A stretch of DNA of 45,685 bases from RUG754 sp045545455 (GCA_045545455.1 JAZQAY010000010.1:1-45685); one strand, 5' to 3'; positions 23,559 through 32,852 are shown, counted from the first letter of the stretch. Program-made: numbers and translations. The notes: generated by a model from the sequence alone, not told the origin.

Positions 23559-26500
23559 ATGAGCTATTTGAACGAATATAGGATCAATAGAGAAATACTG
23601 GCGACGATCGACTTTCATGGCACCGGAGATGAGATCGCTTCAGCCTTAGGCTTTGACAGGGACGAACTGGAGCTTTTCCTTAAAGATTCAGCGGAACACA
23701 GCACACTCATTGATGGAAGATATTTCTTCAGGTATGAGAACAACTTTAATAGCAAGGATCCTATAGGGAAAGAAGCCTTCGTAAGACCAGTATATGTTTT
23801 CTTGAAAAACAACAAATGCGATGTGGCTGCGGTTAGGGATCTCAGGATAAGATTGAGAGGAGTAATAGGAGGCAGGCTTGTTGACTTCCTTGATTTTCTG
23901 ATGGAGATCGGGGAATACGTGAATTCCATACATGATAATGATTTTCTGGTGCATCTTTACAGCGTAACGGCGGAGACTTCAAGGGAGCTTTCGCTGAATT
24001 TCAGGAAACTGTATTTCAACAAGTCGGTACTGAAACTCAGCAAGGCAGAATTCATGAGAGGTATCTCACAGCATGAGACACTTGAACTGCAGCGTGAAGC
24101 GCTGGATATGATAAATGATGCAAACGTAACTGTGGAAGACGGCTTGCTGTACCTTTATGCCGGAGTAAACGAGCATTTCGGCGGATATCTCGAGAAAGGT
24201 GCCAATTTAAGGAAAAAAGGAATAGAATGCCTGGAAGAATTCAACTACCCCGGACTTGAAGAGGAGATGGCCCCTCTTCTCATATGGGATTATTATCTTT
24301 TGGGTGATTTCCGAAAGATGGTGGCCTATTATGAAAACTCCATACTTCCGCTGGAAAACAGGGATGGATCCGAGGTTTTCACCTTTGCTTATCCGCCCGT
24401 TATATTTTCATACTTCTTTATCGGAGAGTACAACAGGGCGCTGATTTTATCCCAAAGAATTTATAAAAGGGCTTATGACAATAACGATATACTGGCGGCC
24501 ATATTGCTGAAGGCGATCACAGGAAGAGTGTATCTCTATATGGAAGATCTCGAGAGAGGGATGGAGATACTTAACGACGTATATAAAGAAGCAGAGAAAG
24601 CGGATTACGGATGGGGCTATTATTATACTCTATTCGGCATCGCGCTCTACTACTTCAAAAAAGAGAAATACGTAGAGGCCAGAGATGCGCTTGAAGAAGC
24701 TATCATGCAGGCAGAAAAACATGGCTTCGCTCCAATCAATGCTTCACCATTTGTTCTTGATGTATTGGATGCGATAGAAGAAAGAGGCCTTAAGAGGATA
24801 GACGGCTTTGACTACGACGAAAAACTCAGGGAATATATCTCTTCAAAAAACATCCACATGGCCGGAGTGGCTTTCAGGCATAGAGCACTGAAGAGAAAAA
24901 GGAAAAACGGCGATGTTTCGATTGCTATAGATGAACTTAAGCAAAGTGTTTCCCTTTTGGAGAAATCAGGCAACTTTCATGAACTGTCCCTTTCTGCCAT
25001 GGAACTGGCAAAGATATATCTGGAACAGGAAGATAAAGCAAACGTAGTAAAATATGCAAATCTTTCCTGGAGGATGCTTTCTGAAAAGCATTACCACAAG
25101 TTCCCGGCGGAATTATATAAATATGTTGATGTTCAGGATAATATAGGCATGCTGGAGACCCAGCTGGACACACAGTGGCTCGAACTGAGACATATGGTCA
25201 ACGATGAAAGGCTGGCTGTCAGATTGCTTACTACTCTGTGTAGAGACGAAGGCATGGAATGCGGCGTATTTTTCTCTGCGTCAGGCGGTACTCTGAAGAT
25301 CCAGTGCACGCAGAACCTCGATCAGGACGATAAGGTCAATCCCGGTATCCTCAGAGCCGAAGCTATCGCAGCAGCGGTTGCGGACAGGAAAAAGGTGTTT
25401 GCAAATTCAGATGAGGCAAGTGTACCGAAGATGTCGCTCGGAATCCCGTTCATATATAAGGGGACTGCGGTGGCGGTCGTATATATGGAGAGTAATATCG
25501 AGCATAGGGATATCTCCGAAAAGGAACAGCTTCTCCTTATGGACTTTGCGTCAAGGATGAGCGAGACCATTGCTTCAGCAGTGGCATATAAATTTGAGAC
25601 GTCAGGCGACAGGTCAGAAGAAAACGTTACGGAATTCGCCGAAAATATGAAGACGGATTCTCCATATTGCCAAAGCGTCGATGAAGATGTGTTCTTCATA
25701 AGGGATCAGATCGTAAAGGTGGCAAAGACCAATATACCTGTGCTTATCACTGGTGAAACGGGCGTTGGTAAGGAACTCTTCGCAAGAGAGGTATTCGACA
25801 AGAGCGGCTATAAAAAAGCCTTCATAAAAGTAAACTGCGGAGCTATACCCGGGAATCTGATAGAATCCGAACTGTTCGGATATGAAAAGGGCTCATTTAC
25901 CGGTGCCCAGGGGAGAAAGAAGGGATACTTTGAAGTTGCTGAAGGAGGAACTGTGTTCCTCGACGAAGTGGGTGAACTGCCGCTCATGGCTCAGGTAAAG
26001 CTGCTGAGAGTGCTCCAGGAGCATGAGCTTATGAGGGTGGGCGGCACTGAATCAGTAAAGGTAGATTTCAGACTGATAGCGGCTACAAATAAAGACCTGG
26101 ATAAGGAAGTAAAAAACGGGAATTTCCGTGAAGACCTCTACTACAGGCTGAACGTCGTTCAGTTGAAGATCCCGCCTCTTCGAAACAGAAAAAAGGATAT
26201 TCCGCTGCTTGCGAATTTCTTCATAGATAAATTCAGCCATGAACTCGGAGTCGGAAGAAGAGATATGGATCCCCACAGCCTGATGGAGATGCTGAATTAC
26301 TGCTGGCCGGGAAATATCAGAGAATTGGAGAACGCGATCCATAAGGCAGTACTGTTCACCGACGGTGAAAAGATAAAAGTTGAATTACCTGAAGATACGG
26401 GAAGTGAAGAGAGGGAGCCGGTTAAAAAAATCATTCAGGATCATGAGAGCACATCGGTCGCTCCGATAGATACAGAAAATGATATGTTCAGCATGTTCAC

Positions 26501-26690
26501 ATCGAAAGGAGAACTGCTGCCACTTGAGACGATGGAAGCCAGGTACATAGAAGCTGTTCTCAGAAAGTGCGGAGGAAAGGTATCCGGGAAAGGCGGAGCG
26601 GCAGAGATACTTGGGCTGAAGAGGACGACTCTCATATCAAAAATGAAAAAATTAGGTGTCAAAAACACTCGCGGAGGTGAAAATATATGA
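23559..26690 (+). CDS. sigma-54-dependent transcriptional activator with TPR-like and GAF sensor regions
   Basis: The 1043-residue protein has about 530 N-terminal residues of helical, TPR-like repeats (clearest around 310-400), a GAF-like domain at about 545-675, then an AAA+ sigma-54 activator domain with Walker A GETGVGKE (732-739) and the sigma-54 contact loop GSFTGA (778-783, usual form GAFTGA). A Fis-type helix-turn-helix (GGAAEILGLKRTTLISKMKK) ends it. It should remodel RpoN-RNA polymerase at -24/-12 promoters. The start at 23559 is chosen for its GGGAGGAG site; an earlier frame start lies inside the terminator. Neighbouring sigma-54 promoters at 16059, 17007 and 17278 are its likely targets. 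The stop overlaps the next gene by 4 bases. The long N-terminal sensor is unusual. Confidence 0.93.
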   Translation: MSYLNEYRINREILATIDFHGTGDEIASALGFDRDELELFLKDSAEHSTLIDGRYFFRYENNFNSKDPIGKEAFVRPVYVFLKNNKCDVAAVRDLRIRLRGVIGGRLVDFLDFLMEIGEYVNSIHDNDFLVHLYSVTAETSRELSLNFRKLYFNKSVLKLSKAEFMRGISQHETLELQREALDMINDANVTVEDGLLYLYAGVNEHFGGYLEKGANLRKKGIECLEEFNYPGLEEEMAPLLIWDYYLLGDFRKMVAYYENSILPLENRDGSEVFTFAYPPVIFSYFFIGEYNRALILSQRIYKRAYDNNDILAAILLKAITGRVYLYMEDLERGMEILNDVYKEAEKADYGWGYYYTLFGIALYYFKKEKYVEARDALEEAIMQAEKHGFAPINASPFVLDVLDAIEERGLKRIDGFDYDEKLREYISSKNIHMAGVAFRHRALKRKRKNGDVSIAIDELKQSVSLLEKSGNFHELSLSAMELAKIYLEQEDKANVVKYANLSWRMLSEKHYHKFPAELYKYVDVQDNIGMLETQLDTQWLELRHMVNDERLAVRLLTTLCRDEGMECGVFFSASGGTLKIQCTQNLDQDDKVNPGILRAEAIAAAVADRKKVFANSDEASVPKMSLGIPFIYKGTAVAVVYMESNIEHRDISEKEQLLLMDFASRMSETIASAVAYKFETSGDRSEENVTEFAENMKTDSPYCQSVDEDVFFIRDQIVKVAKTNIPVLITGETGVGKELFAREVFDKSGYKKAFIKVNCGAIPGNLIESELFGYEKGSFTGAQGRKKGYFEVAEGGTVFLDEVGELPLMAQVKLLRVLQEHELMRVGGTESVKVDFRLIAATNKDLDKEVKNGNFREDLYYRLNVVQLKIPPLRNRKKDIPLLANFFIDKFSHELGVGRRDMDPHSLMEMLNYCWPGNIRELENAIHKAVLFTDGEKIKVELPEDTGSEEREPVKKIIQDHESTSVAPIDTENDMFSMFTSKGELLPLETMEARYIEAVLRKCGGKVSGKGGAAEILGLKRTTLISKMKKLGVKNTRGGENI

Positions 26691-27538
26691 GTGACTTAAA
26701 AAACAAAAGAATAATAACAGTAGCAACTACAGGGGCATGGCCTCAGAAGAGCAACAATCCTAATCTTCCTACACAACCTGAAGAAATCGCTGATCAGATC
26801 TACGGAAGCTGGAAAGAAGGAGCAGCCATCGCTCATATCCACATCAGGGATGAGCAGGATCAGGACACTATGAGGGTCGATATTTTTAAGAAGGTACTGG
26901 ATACTTTAAAGGAAAAGTATCCTGAATGCGACATCATCATAAACCTGACCGCTGCGGGCGGCATAGCAAACTCTGAAGATGACAGGATCGCACCTTTCAA
27001 GACTCTTAAACCTGAAATGGCCAGCTTCGACTGCGGAACCATCAACTGGATGCATAAGGGTATTTTCAACAATAACCCGGCTTTCCTTATGAGGATGGGA
27101 AAAGAAATGATCGAGGCCGGCGTAAAGCCCGAGGTAGAAGTATTTGATATCGGTATGATCCACGAAGCGGCATGGTATCTTAAGAACGGATACTTACAGG
27201 CTCCTGTACACTTCCAGTTCTGCATGGGTACTGTAGGCGGTATCCCAGCTACTCAGGAATACCTGATCCAGATGAAGAGAACTCTTGATGACGTTCTTCC
27301 GGGATCTACATGGAGTGCTTTTGGCATAGGCAAGGGTGCTATGGAGATCATGTACTCGGCCATCGCTGCAGGTGGAAATATCAGAGTCGGTATGGAAGAT
27401 AATGTACTCTATCACAAGGGAGTGCTTGCTGAGAGCAACATGCAGCTTATTGCCAGAGCAAGAAGAGTCATTGAGGAATATGGCCTTGAGGTGGCGACAC
27501 CTGACGAAGCCAGAGAGATCCTCGGACTTAAGAAATAA
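26687..27538 (+). CDS. beta-keto acid cleavage enzyme (BKACE, DUF849 / Kce family), copy 2
   Basis: The 283-residue protein is a second Kce-family TIM barrel. It has His50 and His52 (IAHIHIRDE), NLTAAGG, VEVFDIG, MGTVGGIP and NIRVGMEDN with the active-centre Arg, Glu and Asp. The Kce substrate glutamate is replaced by Trp (TGAWPQ). It should cleave a beta-keto acid with acetyl-CoA to acetoacetate and a new acyl-CoA. Its N-terminal and loop sequences differ much from copy 1, so the two may take different substrates or act in sequence. It is coupled to the activator (ATGA overlap, GGAGGTGA site) and precedes a CoA-transferase by 20 bp. Confidence 0.92.
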   Translation: MSDLKNKRIITVATTGAWPQKSNNPNLPTQPEEIADQIYGSWKEGAAIAHIHIRDEQDQDTMRVDIFKKVLDTLKEKYPECDIIINLTAAGGIANSEDDRIAPFKTLKPEMASFDCGTINWMHKGIFNNNPAFLMRMGKEMIEAGVKPEVEVFDIGMIHEAAWYLKNGYLQAPVHFQFCMGTVGGIPATQEYLIQMKRTLDDVLPGSTWSAFGIGKGAMEIMYSAIAAGGNIRVGMEDNVLYHKGVLAESNMQLIARARRVIEEYGLEVATPDEAREILGLKK

Positions 27539-27558
27539 AAGAAACGGAGAATGAGAAT

Positions 27559-29091
27559 ATGAAAAAGGCCAGTTTCATAACAAAAGAACAGGCGGCACAG
27601 CTTGTCAAGGACGGTATGACCATCGTGACATCGGGATTTGTAGCCTGCGGACTTCCCGAAAACATATCAGGAGTTTTAGAAAAGCGATTCATCGATACGG
27701 GACACCCAATAAATCTGGTCCTTTTTCATGCTTCCGCACAGGGAAACCGTGACGGATCCGGCGCAGATCATTTCGCGCACGAAGGAATGGTACGCCGGGT
27801 AGTTGCCGGACACTGGAACATGGCGCCTAAGTTGGGACAGATGGCCCTTGAGAACAAGATGGAAGCCTACAATCTGCCTCAGGGAACACTTTCACAGCTT
27901 ATGAGAGACATAGCTGCAGGAAGTCCCGGACATATCACCCACGTCGGTCTGGGGACCTTTGTGGATCCCAGAATCGAGGGGGGCAAGCTCAATGACGTTA
28001 CAAAGGAAGAACTTGTGGAAGTAGTGGAAATACTCGGTGAGGAAAAACTGCTATATAAGTCGATTCCCATTGATATCTGTTTCATAAGAGGTACCACGTC
28101 AGACGAGTATGGTAATGTGACCCTTGAAAAAGAAGCTGCGACTACGGAAGTGCTTTCAATAGCTCAGGCTACCAGAAATTCCGGAGGCATCGTCGTGGTT
28201 CAGGTGGAGAGAAAACTGGGAAACGGTTATCTTGATCCGAAACTGGTGAAGATACCGGGCATCTATGTGGATCACATTGTCGTCTGTGACGATCCCAAAC
28301 AACATGAGCAGTGTGTAGGCTGTGAATATGATGGATCCATGACCGGTGAATTCATCAAGGAAGCGGATGAGATGGTATATCCGCCTATGAGCCCCAAGAA
28401 GATGATAGGAAGAAGGGGAGCGCTTGAACTTAAACCTGACACCGTAGTAAATCTCGGCATTGGCATCCCCGAGTACGTTTCGCTATGTGCCAGTGAATGG
28501 GGATTCGGAGACTATATGACCCTGACTGTGGAATCCGGCGGGATCGGCGGAGTACCTCAGGCAGGATCACAGTTCGGCGGATCGGTGAACGTTCAGTCCA
28601 TAATAGATCAGCCTAACCAGTTCGACTTCTATGACGGCGGCGGAGTGGACGATGCTTTTCTGGGACTGGCTGAGGTGGACGAAGAAGGAAATATCAACGT
28701 TTCCAAATTCGGAGGACGAGTTGCCGGATGCGGAGGATTCATTAACATAACCCAAAATGCAAAGAGGGTATATTTCTGCGGAACTTTTACTGCAGGCGGT
28801 TTGAAGACTGAAGTCAGAGATGGGAAATTGGTAATACTTCAGGAAGGCAGATCCAAAAAGTTCATCAAAAAGGTTGAACAGATCACTTTCAGCGGTGCGT
28901 ATGCCAAAAAGATAGGACAACCTGTCAAATACATAACTGAGAGGTGCGTATTTGAACTTAAAAATGATGGCATTCATTTAACGGAAGTTGCTCCCGGAAT
29001 CGACGTCAGGACTCAGATACTTGACTTGATGGATTTCGAGCCCATAATCGACGATGTTAAGATAATGGATAGCAGAATATTTGAGGTTTAA
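27559..29091 (+). CDS. propionate CoA-transferase / YdiF-type CoA-transferase
   Basis: The 510-residue protein is a fused alpha-beta CoA-transferase of the Pct/YdiF type. The N-terminal half has DGMTIVTSGFVACGLPENI, and the C-terminal half has the catalytic Glu325 in TVESGGIGGVP together with NLGIGIPEYV. It transfers CoA between short-chain acyl-CoAs and acids. Following BKACE copy 2 by 20 bp, it could move CoA from the BKACE acyl-CoA product to acetoacetate, giving acetoacetyl-CoA for the thiolase (inference). It is unrelated in fold group to the enzyme at 17365-18672. A GGAGAA site precedes the ATG, and a terminator follows the stop. Confidence 0.92.
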   Translation: MKKASFITKEQAAQLVKDGMTIVTSGFVACGLPENISGVLEKRFIDTGHPINLVLFHASAQGNRDGSGADHFAHEGMVRRVVAGHWNMAPKLGQMALENKMEAYNLPQGTLSQLMRDIAAGSPGHITHVGLGTFVDPRIEGGKLNDVTKEELVEVVEILGEEKLLYKSIPIDICFIRGTTSDEYGNVTLEKEAATTEVLSIAQATRNSGGIVVVQVERKLGNGYLDPKLVKIPGIYVDHIVVCDDPKQHEQCVGCEYDGSMTGEFIKEADEMVYPPMSPKKMIGRRGALELKPDTVVNLGIGIPEYVSLCASEWGFGDYMTLTVESGGIGGVPQAGSQFGGSVNVQSIIDQPNQFDFYDGGGVDDAFLGLAEVDEEGNINVSKFGGRVAGCGGFINITQNAKRVYFCGTFTAGGLKTEVRDGKLVILQEGRSKKFIKKVEQITFSGAYAKKIGQPVKYITERCVFELKNDGIHLTEVAPGIDVRTQILDLMDFEPIIDDVKIMDSRIFEV

Positions 29092-29098
29092 ATGTAAG

Positions 29099-29129
29099 AA
29101 AACGGGGCGCATTTTTTGGGCCCTGTTTT
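29099..29129 (+). terminator. intrinsic terminator ending the catabolic island
   Basis: A 10-bp stem (29099-29108 with 29120-29129, one G·T pair) whose 3' strand ends in TTTT. Confidence 0.75.
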
Positions 29130-29149
29130 AATGCTATACAATTCTTTAT

Positions 29150-29178
29150 TTGACTTGAAGCCCGTCCTAAAATATAAT
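29150..29178 (+). promoter_or_regulatory. promoter of the HerA-like ATPase gene
   Basis: TTGACT (29150-29155), a 17-base spacer and TATAAT (29173-29178). The start would be near 29185, with AGGAGA ahead of the ATG at 29222. Confidence 0.85.
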
Positions 29179-29221
29179 TACAGTATAAATATGCAGTTAG
29201 TTTATACTAGGAGACATAGTT

Positions 29222-30793
29222 ATGTACAAAGACGGAAAATTCATCATCGGCATGGTTGGTGAAAAGGAAATAGTAATAGAACCGAGAATGGCCAACCGCC
29301 ACGGTCTGGTAACAGGAGCCACCGGTACAGGTAAGACCACGACCCTTAAGACCCTTGCTGAATCATTCAGCGAAGCGGGAGTCCCCGTGTTCTTCTCTGA
29401 CGTCAAGGGAGACCTGAAGGGGATGGCTAAGAACTTCCCCGTTACTTTCTGGGATATCTACGGAAACGGCGGCATACCTGCCAGAACCACTATATCTGAG
29501 ATGGGGCCCATACTTCTGTCCAAACTCATGGACCTTAATGATACCCAGTCAGACGTACTTTCGGTCGTGTTCAAGATCGCAGATGATCAGGGGCTGCTCC
29601 TGATAGATACCAAGGACCTTAAGGCCATGATCCAGTACGTTGCGGAGAACAATAAGGAATTCGCTGCGGCTTATGGAAACGTGACGCAGCAGACAGCTAC
29701 GACCATCATAAGGAATATCGTTGCTATGGAGACCAAAGGCGCAGAGAGTTTCTTTGCGGAGCCGGCTCTGAACATTGCGGATTTCTTCGTGACAGGCGCT
29801 GAGGGAAAGGGAATGGTGAACATTCTGGATGCAAGCCAGCTTATCCATGATTCCACCCTGTATTCAACCTTCCTTCTCTGGATGCTGTCAGAGCTCTTCG
29901 AGACTCTTCCCGAGATCGGAGATCCGGATATGCCAAGGATGGTATTCTTCTTTGACGAAGCACACCTGCTCTTCAAGGATATCAACAAGGCTCTCATGGA
30001 AAAAATCGAACAGGTCATCAAGCTTATCCGTTCCAAGGGCGTAGGAGTTTACTTCATCACACAGTCCCCGAAGGATATCCCGGACTCCATCCTGGCTCAG
30101 CTGGGAAACAAGATCCAGCATGGACTGAGAGCATATACTCCTGCAGATGAGAAAGTAGTGAAAACCGTAGCAGATACTTTCAGGGCGAATCCAGAATTCA
30201 ACACATATGAGACCATCCTCAACCTCGGAGTAGGTGAGGCTCTGGTGTCTACTCTGGGACCTGACGGCATACCCACCGTGGTGGAAAAGACTAAGATACT
30301 TGCGCCTGTAAGCATGAAGATAGATATCACGGATGAAGAAAAGAAGCAGTATGTCCTGATGAACAATGCATATCTCAGATATCAGAACATGTTTGACAGG
30401 GATTCCGCCTATGAATTCCTCCAGAGACTGAATGAGAAGAAGGTTCTTGAAGAGGAAGAGATAGCCCAGGCTAAGGAACAGGAGAAGATAAACGCCACCC
30501 AGGCCAAGATCGCGGAGATAGAAGCTAAGAAGGCGCAGAAGGAAGCTGAAAAAGAAGCTGCACACCTTCAGAAAGAGCAGGAGAAGGAACTACTGAAGCT
30601 CCAGAAGGAAAAGGAGAAGGAAGAAGCTGCCAGAAAGAAAGCCATCAAGCAGGTAGCATCCACGACAGTCGGATCCATCGGTCGCCAGATCGGAAGGTCG
30701 CTCGGCTCTGCCGGAGGAAGCGCGGGCAAGACGATCGGCGGAAACGTAGGCGCACAGCTCGCCAGATCTATACTTGGAACATTCTTGAAATAA
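29222..30793 (+). CDS. HerA-like P-loop ATPase, DUF853 (YjgR) family
   Basis: The 523-residue protein has Walker A GATGTGKTTT (32-41), VFFSDVKGDLKGMA, and a Walker B-like VFFFDEAHLLF around residues 241-251, followed by VYFITQSPKDIPDSI. This is the helicase-HerA-like DUF853 pattern. The last 120 residues contain a Lys/Glu-rich coiled coil (about 410-475) and then a Gly/Ser-rich tail with repeated IG and GG pairs that could touch membrane or protein. Members are predicted DNA-translocating or remodelling ATPases without an agreed function. It is monocistronic, with its own promoter and terminator. Confidence 0.9.
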   Translation: MYKDGKFIIGMVGEKEIVIEPRMANRHGLVTGATGTGKTTTLKTLAESFSEAGVPVFFSDVKGDLKGMAKNFPVTFWDIYGNGGIPARTTISEMGPILLSKLMDLNDTQSDVLSVVFKIADDQGLLLIDTKDLKAMIQYVAENNKEFAAAYGNVTQQTATTIIRNIVAMETKGAESFFAEPALNIADFFVTGAEGKGMVNILDASQLIHDSTLYSTFLLWMLSELFETLPEIGDPDMPRMVFFFDEAHLLFKDINKALMEKIEQVIKLIRSKGVGVYFITQSPKDIPDSILAQLGNKIQHGLRAYTPADEKVVKTVADTFRANPEFNTYETILNLGVGEALVSTLGPDGIPTVVEKTKILAPVSMKIDITDEEKKQYVLMNNAYLRYQNMFDRDSAYEFLQRLNEKKVLEEEEIAQAKEQEKINATQAKIAEIEAKKAQKEAEKEAAHLQKEQEKELLKLQKEKEKEEAARKKAIKQVASTTVGSIGRQIGRSLGSAGGSAGKTIGGNVGAQLARSILGTFLK

Positions 30794-30818
30794 ATGACAC
30801 CGAAGTTTTAACCGGAAT

Positions 30819-30846
30819 CAGGGCTCTCTTCGGAGAGCCTGTTTTA
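30819..30846 (+). terminator. intrinsic terminator after the HerA-like gene
   Basis: The stem GGCTCTC / GAGAGCC with a TTCG loop, extended by CA/TG across one bulged G, then TTTTAATT. Confidence 0.75.
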
Positions 30847-30869
30847 ATTAAGAAAGGATATTATTGTTT

Positions 30870-31415
30870 ATGGAACTTACAACAGCAGTTAAGGAAAGAA
30901 GAAGCATTAGGAAGTATGAGGATAGACCCGTTCCTCATGAAGTGATAGAGGAGATCATCGAGGCTGCAAGATACAGCCCCTCATGGAAGAACAGCCAGAT
31001 CGTACGCTATGTCCTGGTTGAGAGCAAAGAATTAAAGGACAAGCTTGCTACAGGCGATTACTGCTACGGATTCAAGTATAACGCTGCGGCTCTAGCCAAC
31101 GCTCCGCAGGTAATGATACTTGCATATAAGAAGAACAGATCCGGCTTTGACAAGGACGGATCATTCTCTACACCCAAGGGTGATTTCTGGGAAGCCTTTG
31201 ACTGCGGACTAGCAGCACAGACTTTCTGCCTTCTCGCGCATGAGAAGGGAATAGGGACCGTTATCCAGGGATACTTCGATGATGCCAAACTGGCCGAACT
31301 TCTCGGTCTCCCCGAAGACATGAGCGTAGGAGCTGTGATCCCCATGGGTTACATAGGAGAAAGAAATACAGCTCCGAAACGAAAAGACGTCTCAGAGCTG
31401 ATATGCTATAAGTAA
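30870..31415 (+). CDS. nitroreductase family protein
   Basis: The 181-residue protein belongs to the FMN-dependent nitroreductase family. It has AVKERRSIRKYEDRPV at the N-terminus, ARYSPSWKNSQ for FMN contacts, and late LGLPEDMSVGAVIPMGYIGE. The dimeric fold normally uses NAD(P)H to reduce nitro or quinone compounds; the physiological substrate is unknown. The ATG at 30870 is preferred; an in-frame TTG six bases earlier is possible because the AAAGGA site lies 11 bases before the ATG. It stands alone between two terminators with no obvious promoter of its own, so read-through from the HerA-like gene may drive it. Confidence 0.9.
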   Translation: MELTTAVKERRSIRKYEDRPVPHEVIEEIIEAARYSPSWKNSQIVRYVLVESKELKDKLATGDYCYGFKYNAAALANAPQVMILAYKKNRSGFDKDGSFSTPKGDFWEAFDCGLAAQTFCLLAHEKGIGTVIQGYFDDAKLAELLGLPEDMSVGAVIPMGYIGERNTAPKRKDVSELICYK

Positions 31416-31422
31416 TGATAAG

Positions 31423-31445
31423 GCGGACTCCGGTCCGCTTTTTTA
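31423..31445. terminator. terminator between convergent nitroreductase and YfcC-type genes
   Basis: The stem GCGGAC / GTCCGC with a TCCG loop (31423-31438), followed by T6 on the plus strand. On the minus strand the T tract is weaker. Confidence 0.8.
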
Positions 31446-31452
31446 TTGTCTG

Positions 31453-32850
31453 TCAGTAACCGATGGCCAGACCGAACAGCAGGATGGCGCTGGTGAGGGC
31501 CAGATTGGCGATCTGGAATTTAATGGTCCAGCGGAACCACCTGGCGTAATTGATATCTGCCAGCCCAAGGCCTATCAGAAGAGCGGCGTTGGTAGGATAT
31601 ATGACGTTTGAAAAGCCGTCTCCGAAGGCAAAGGCTACGATGCAGAGCTGCGAAGAGATGCCGAAGATCTGTGCCAGGGGAATGATAAGGGGTATCAGCA
31701 TGAAAGCCTTGGCAGAACCCGAACCGATGAAGAAGTTCATCCCGAGCACTATCAGGTAGATAAACAGGATCACAGCCCATTTGGGCAGGCTGTCTGCCAC
31801 GCCTACTGCTCCATGAAGTATAGTATCCAGTATCTTCGCTTCCTCAAGGGTGTATCTGATGGAAGCTGCCATAAGTATCATCAGGACTGCTGGAAAGATG
31901 GAGATTATACCCTTTCCGAAATGACCAAGAAGTGCCCCGGGCTTCATGCCTGTCAGAAGAGGTGATACTATACCGGCTATGAGGAACATGAGGGCAACGG
32001 CTATCATGGTATAGTCCTGAAGCGCTTTTATGAAAGTGGAGCAAAGGATGAAAACGATACCGATCCCTATTATTACCGCAAAGGTAAGAAGGGCGCGGCT
32101 TAATTTCTGATCTGGAACAAAGTCATCCGCTGCAGCTGTTTCTGAAAGTGGCTTTTCGATCTTTTTCGCGTGACTTCTTATGAAGAAGAGAAGCAGAGGA
32201 AAGATAAGACAGAAACTCAGGGCTCTGAGCCAGACACCCGAAAACATAGGCAGTTCTGCCAGGCTCTGGGCAACGCCTACCGTGAAGGGATTGAGCACTC
32301 CTGAGGCGAAGCCGCAGCCTACGGCCAGAAGACTCATTGCCATACCGGTAAGCTCGTCCCAGCCAAGGCTTACAGAAAGGGCTACCACTATGGGCACCAT
32401 GGGAACGACTTCCTCGAAAGATCCAACCAGGGCACCCAGTGCCATGAACACCAGGGTGACTACGGTCATCAGCCTGTATCGGGATGCTCCGTATCTGTGT
32501 GCGATGCCCTCAAGCATATAGTTCAGTATACCGCTTTTATCAAGGCTGGTGAAAGCGCCGCCGATGACCAGGAGAAATACTATAATGGCGATCAGAGTGC
32601 CGGATCCATTAGCGCCAAGAACCAGGAAAGGGGACAGGATCCATTTCCAGAAGGGAAGGTTTCCGTCCACATAGCTGAAACCGGCTTCGGTATCTATGAT
32701 CGTATTGCCTGCTTCGTTTACCGTACGGGCATATTCTCCTGAAGGAACTATGAAAGTCAGGACATAGGACAAGACCATGAGACCGAAGATCACGGCTATG
32801 GCGGTTATGAAGGATCTGACACTTATGTCGATGGAGACTTTGTTTTTCAT
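31453..32850 (-). CDS. YfcC family (DcuC-like) membrane transporter
   Basis: The 465-residue protein has 11-13 predicted membrane segments. The pattern LTFIVPSGEYART early, ALGALVGSFEEVVPMVPI in the middle and GSGSAKAFMLIPLIIPLAQ late matches the YfcC/DcuC-type carriers (PF03606). These are thought to move dicarboxylates, amino acids or peptides, often exchanging or using the sodium gradient. Its ATG follows the M20 peptidase stop by two bases, so it may import the peptide or N-acyl amino acid that the peptidase cuts (inference). It is the last gene of a minus-strand unit. Confidence 0.88.
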   Translation of the reverse strand: MKNKVSIDISVRSFITAIAVIFGLMVLSYVLTFIVPSGEYARTVNEAGNTIIDTEAGFSYVDGNLPFWKWILSPFLVLGANGSGTLIAIIVFLLVIGGAFTSLDKSGILNYMLEGIAHRYGASRYRLMTVVTLVFMALGALVGSFEEVVPMVPIVVALSVSLGWDELTGMAMSLLAVGCGFASGVLNPFTVGVAQSLAELPMFSGVWLRALSFCLIFPLLLFFIRSHAKKIEKPLSETAAADDFVPDQKLSRALLTFAVIIGIGIVFILCSTFIKALQDYTMIAVALMFLIAGIVSPLLTGMKPGALLGHFGKGIISIFPAVLMILMAASIRYTLEEAKILDTILHGAVGVADSLPKWAVILFIYLIVLGMNFFIGSGSAKAFMLIPLIIPLAQIFGISSQLCIVAFAFGDGFSNVIYPTNAALLIGLGLADINYARWFRWTIKFQIANLALTSAILLFGLAIGY

Positions 32851-32852
32851 GA

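Noticed and set aside
15078..29129. Lysine fermentation (kam/kce) cluster
   Set aside because: No aminomutase, dehydrogenase (kdd) or ammonia lyase (kal) genes are present and the Kce substrate glutamate is replaced in both BKACEs.
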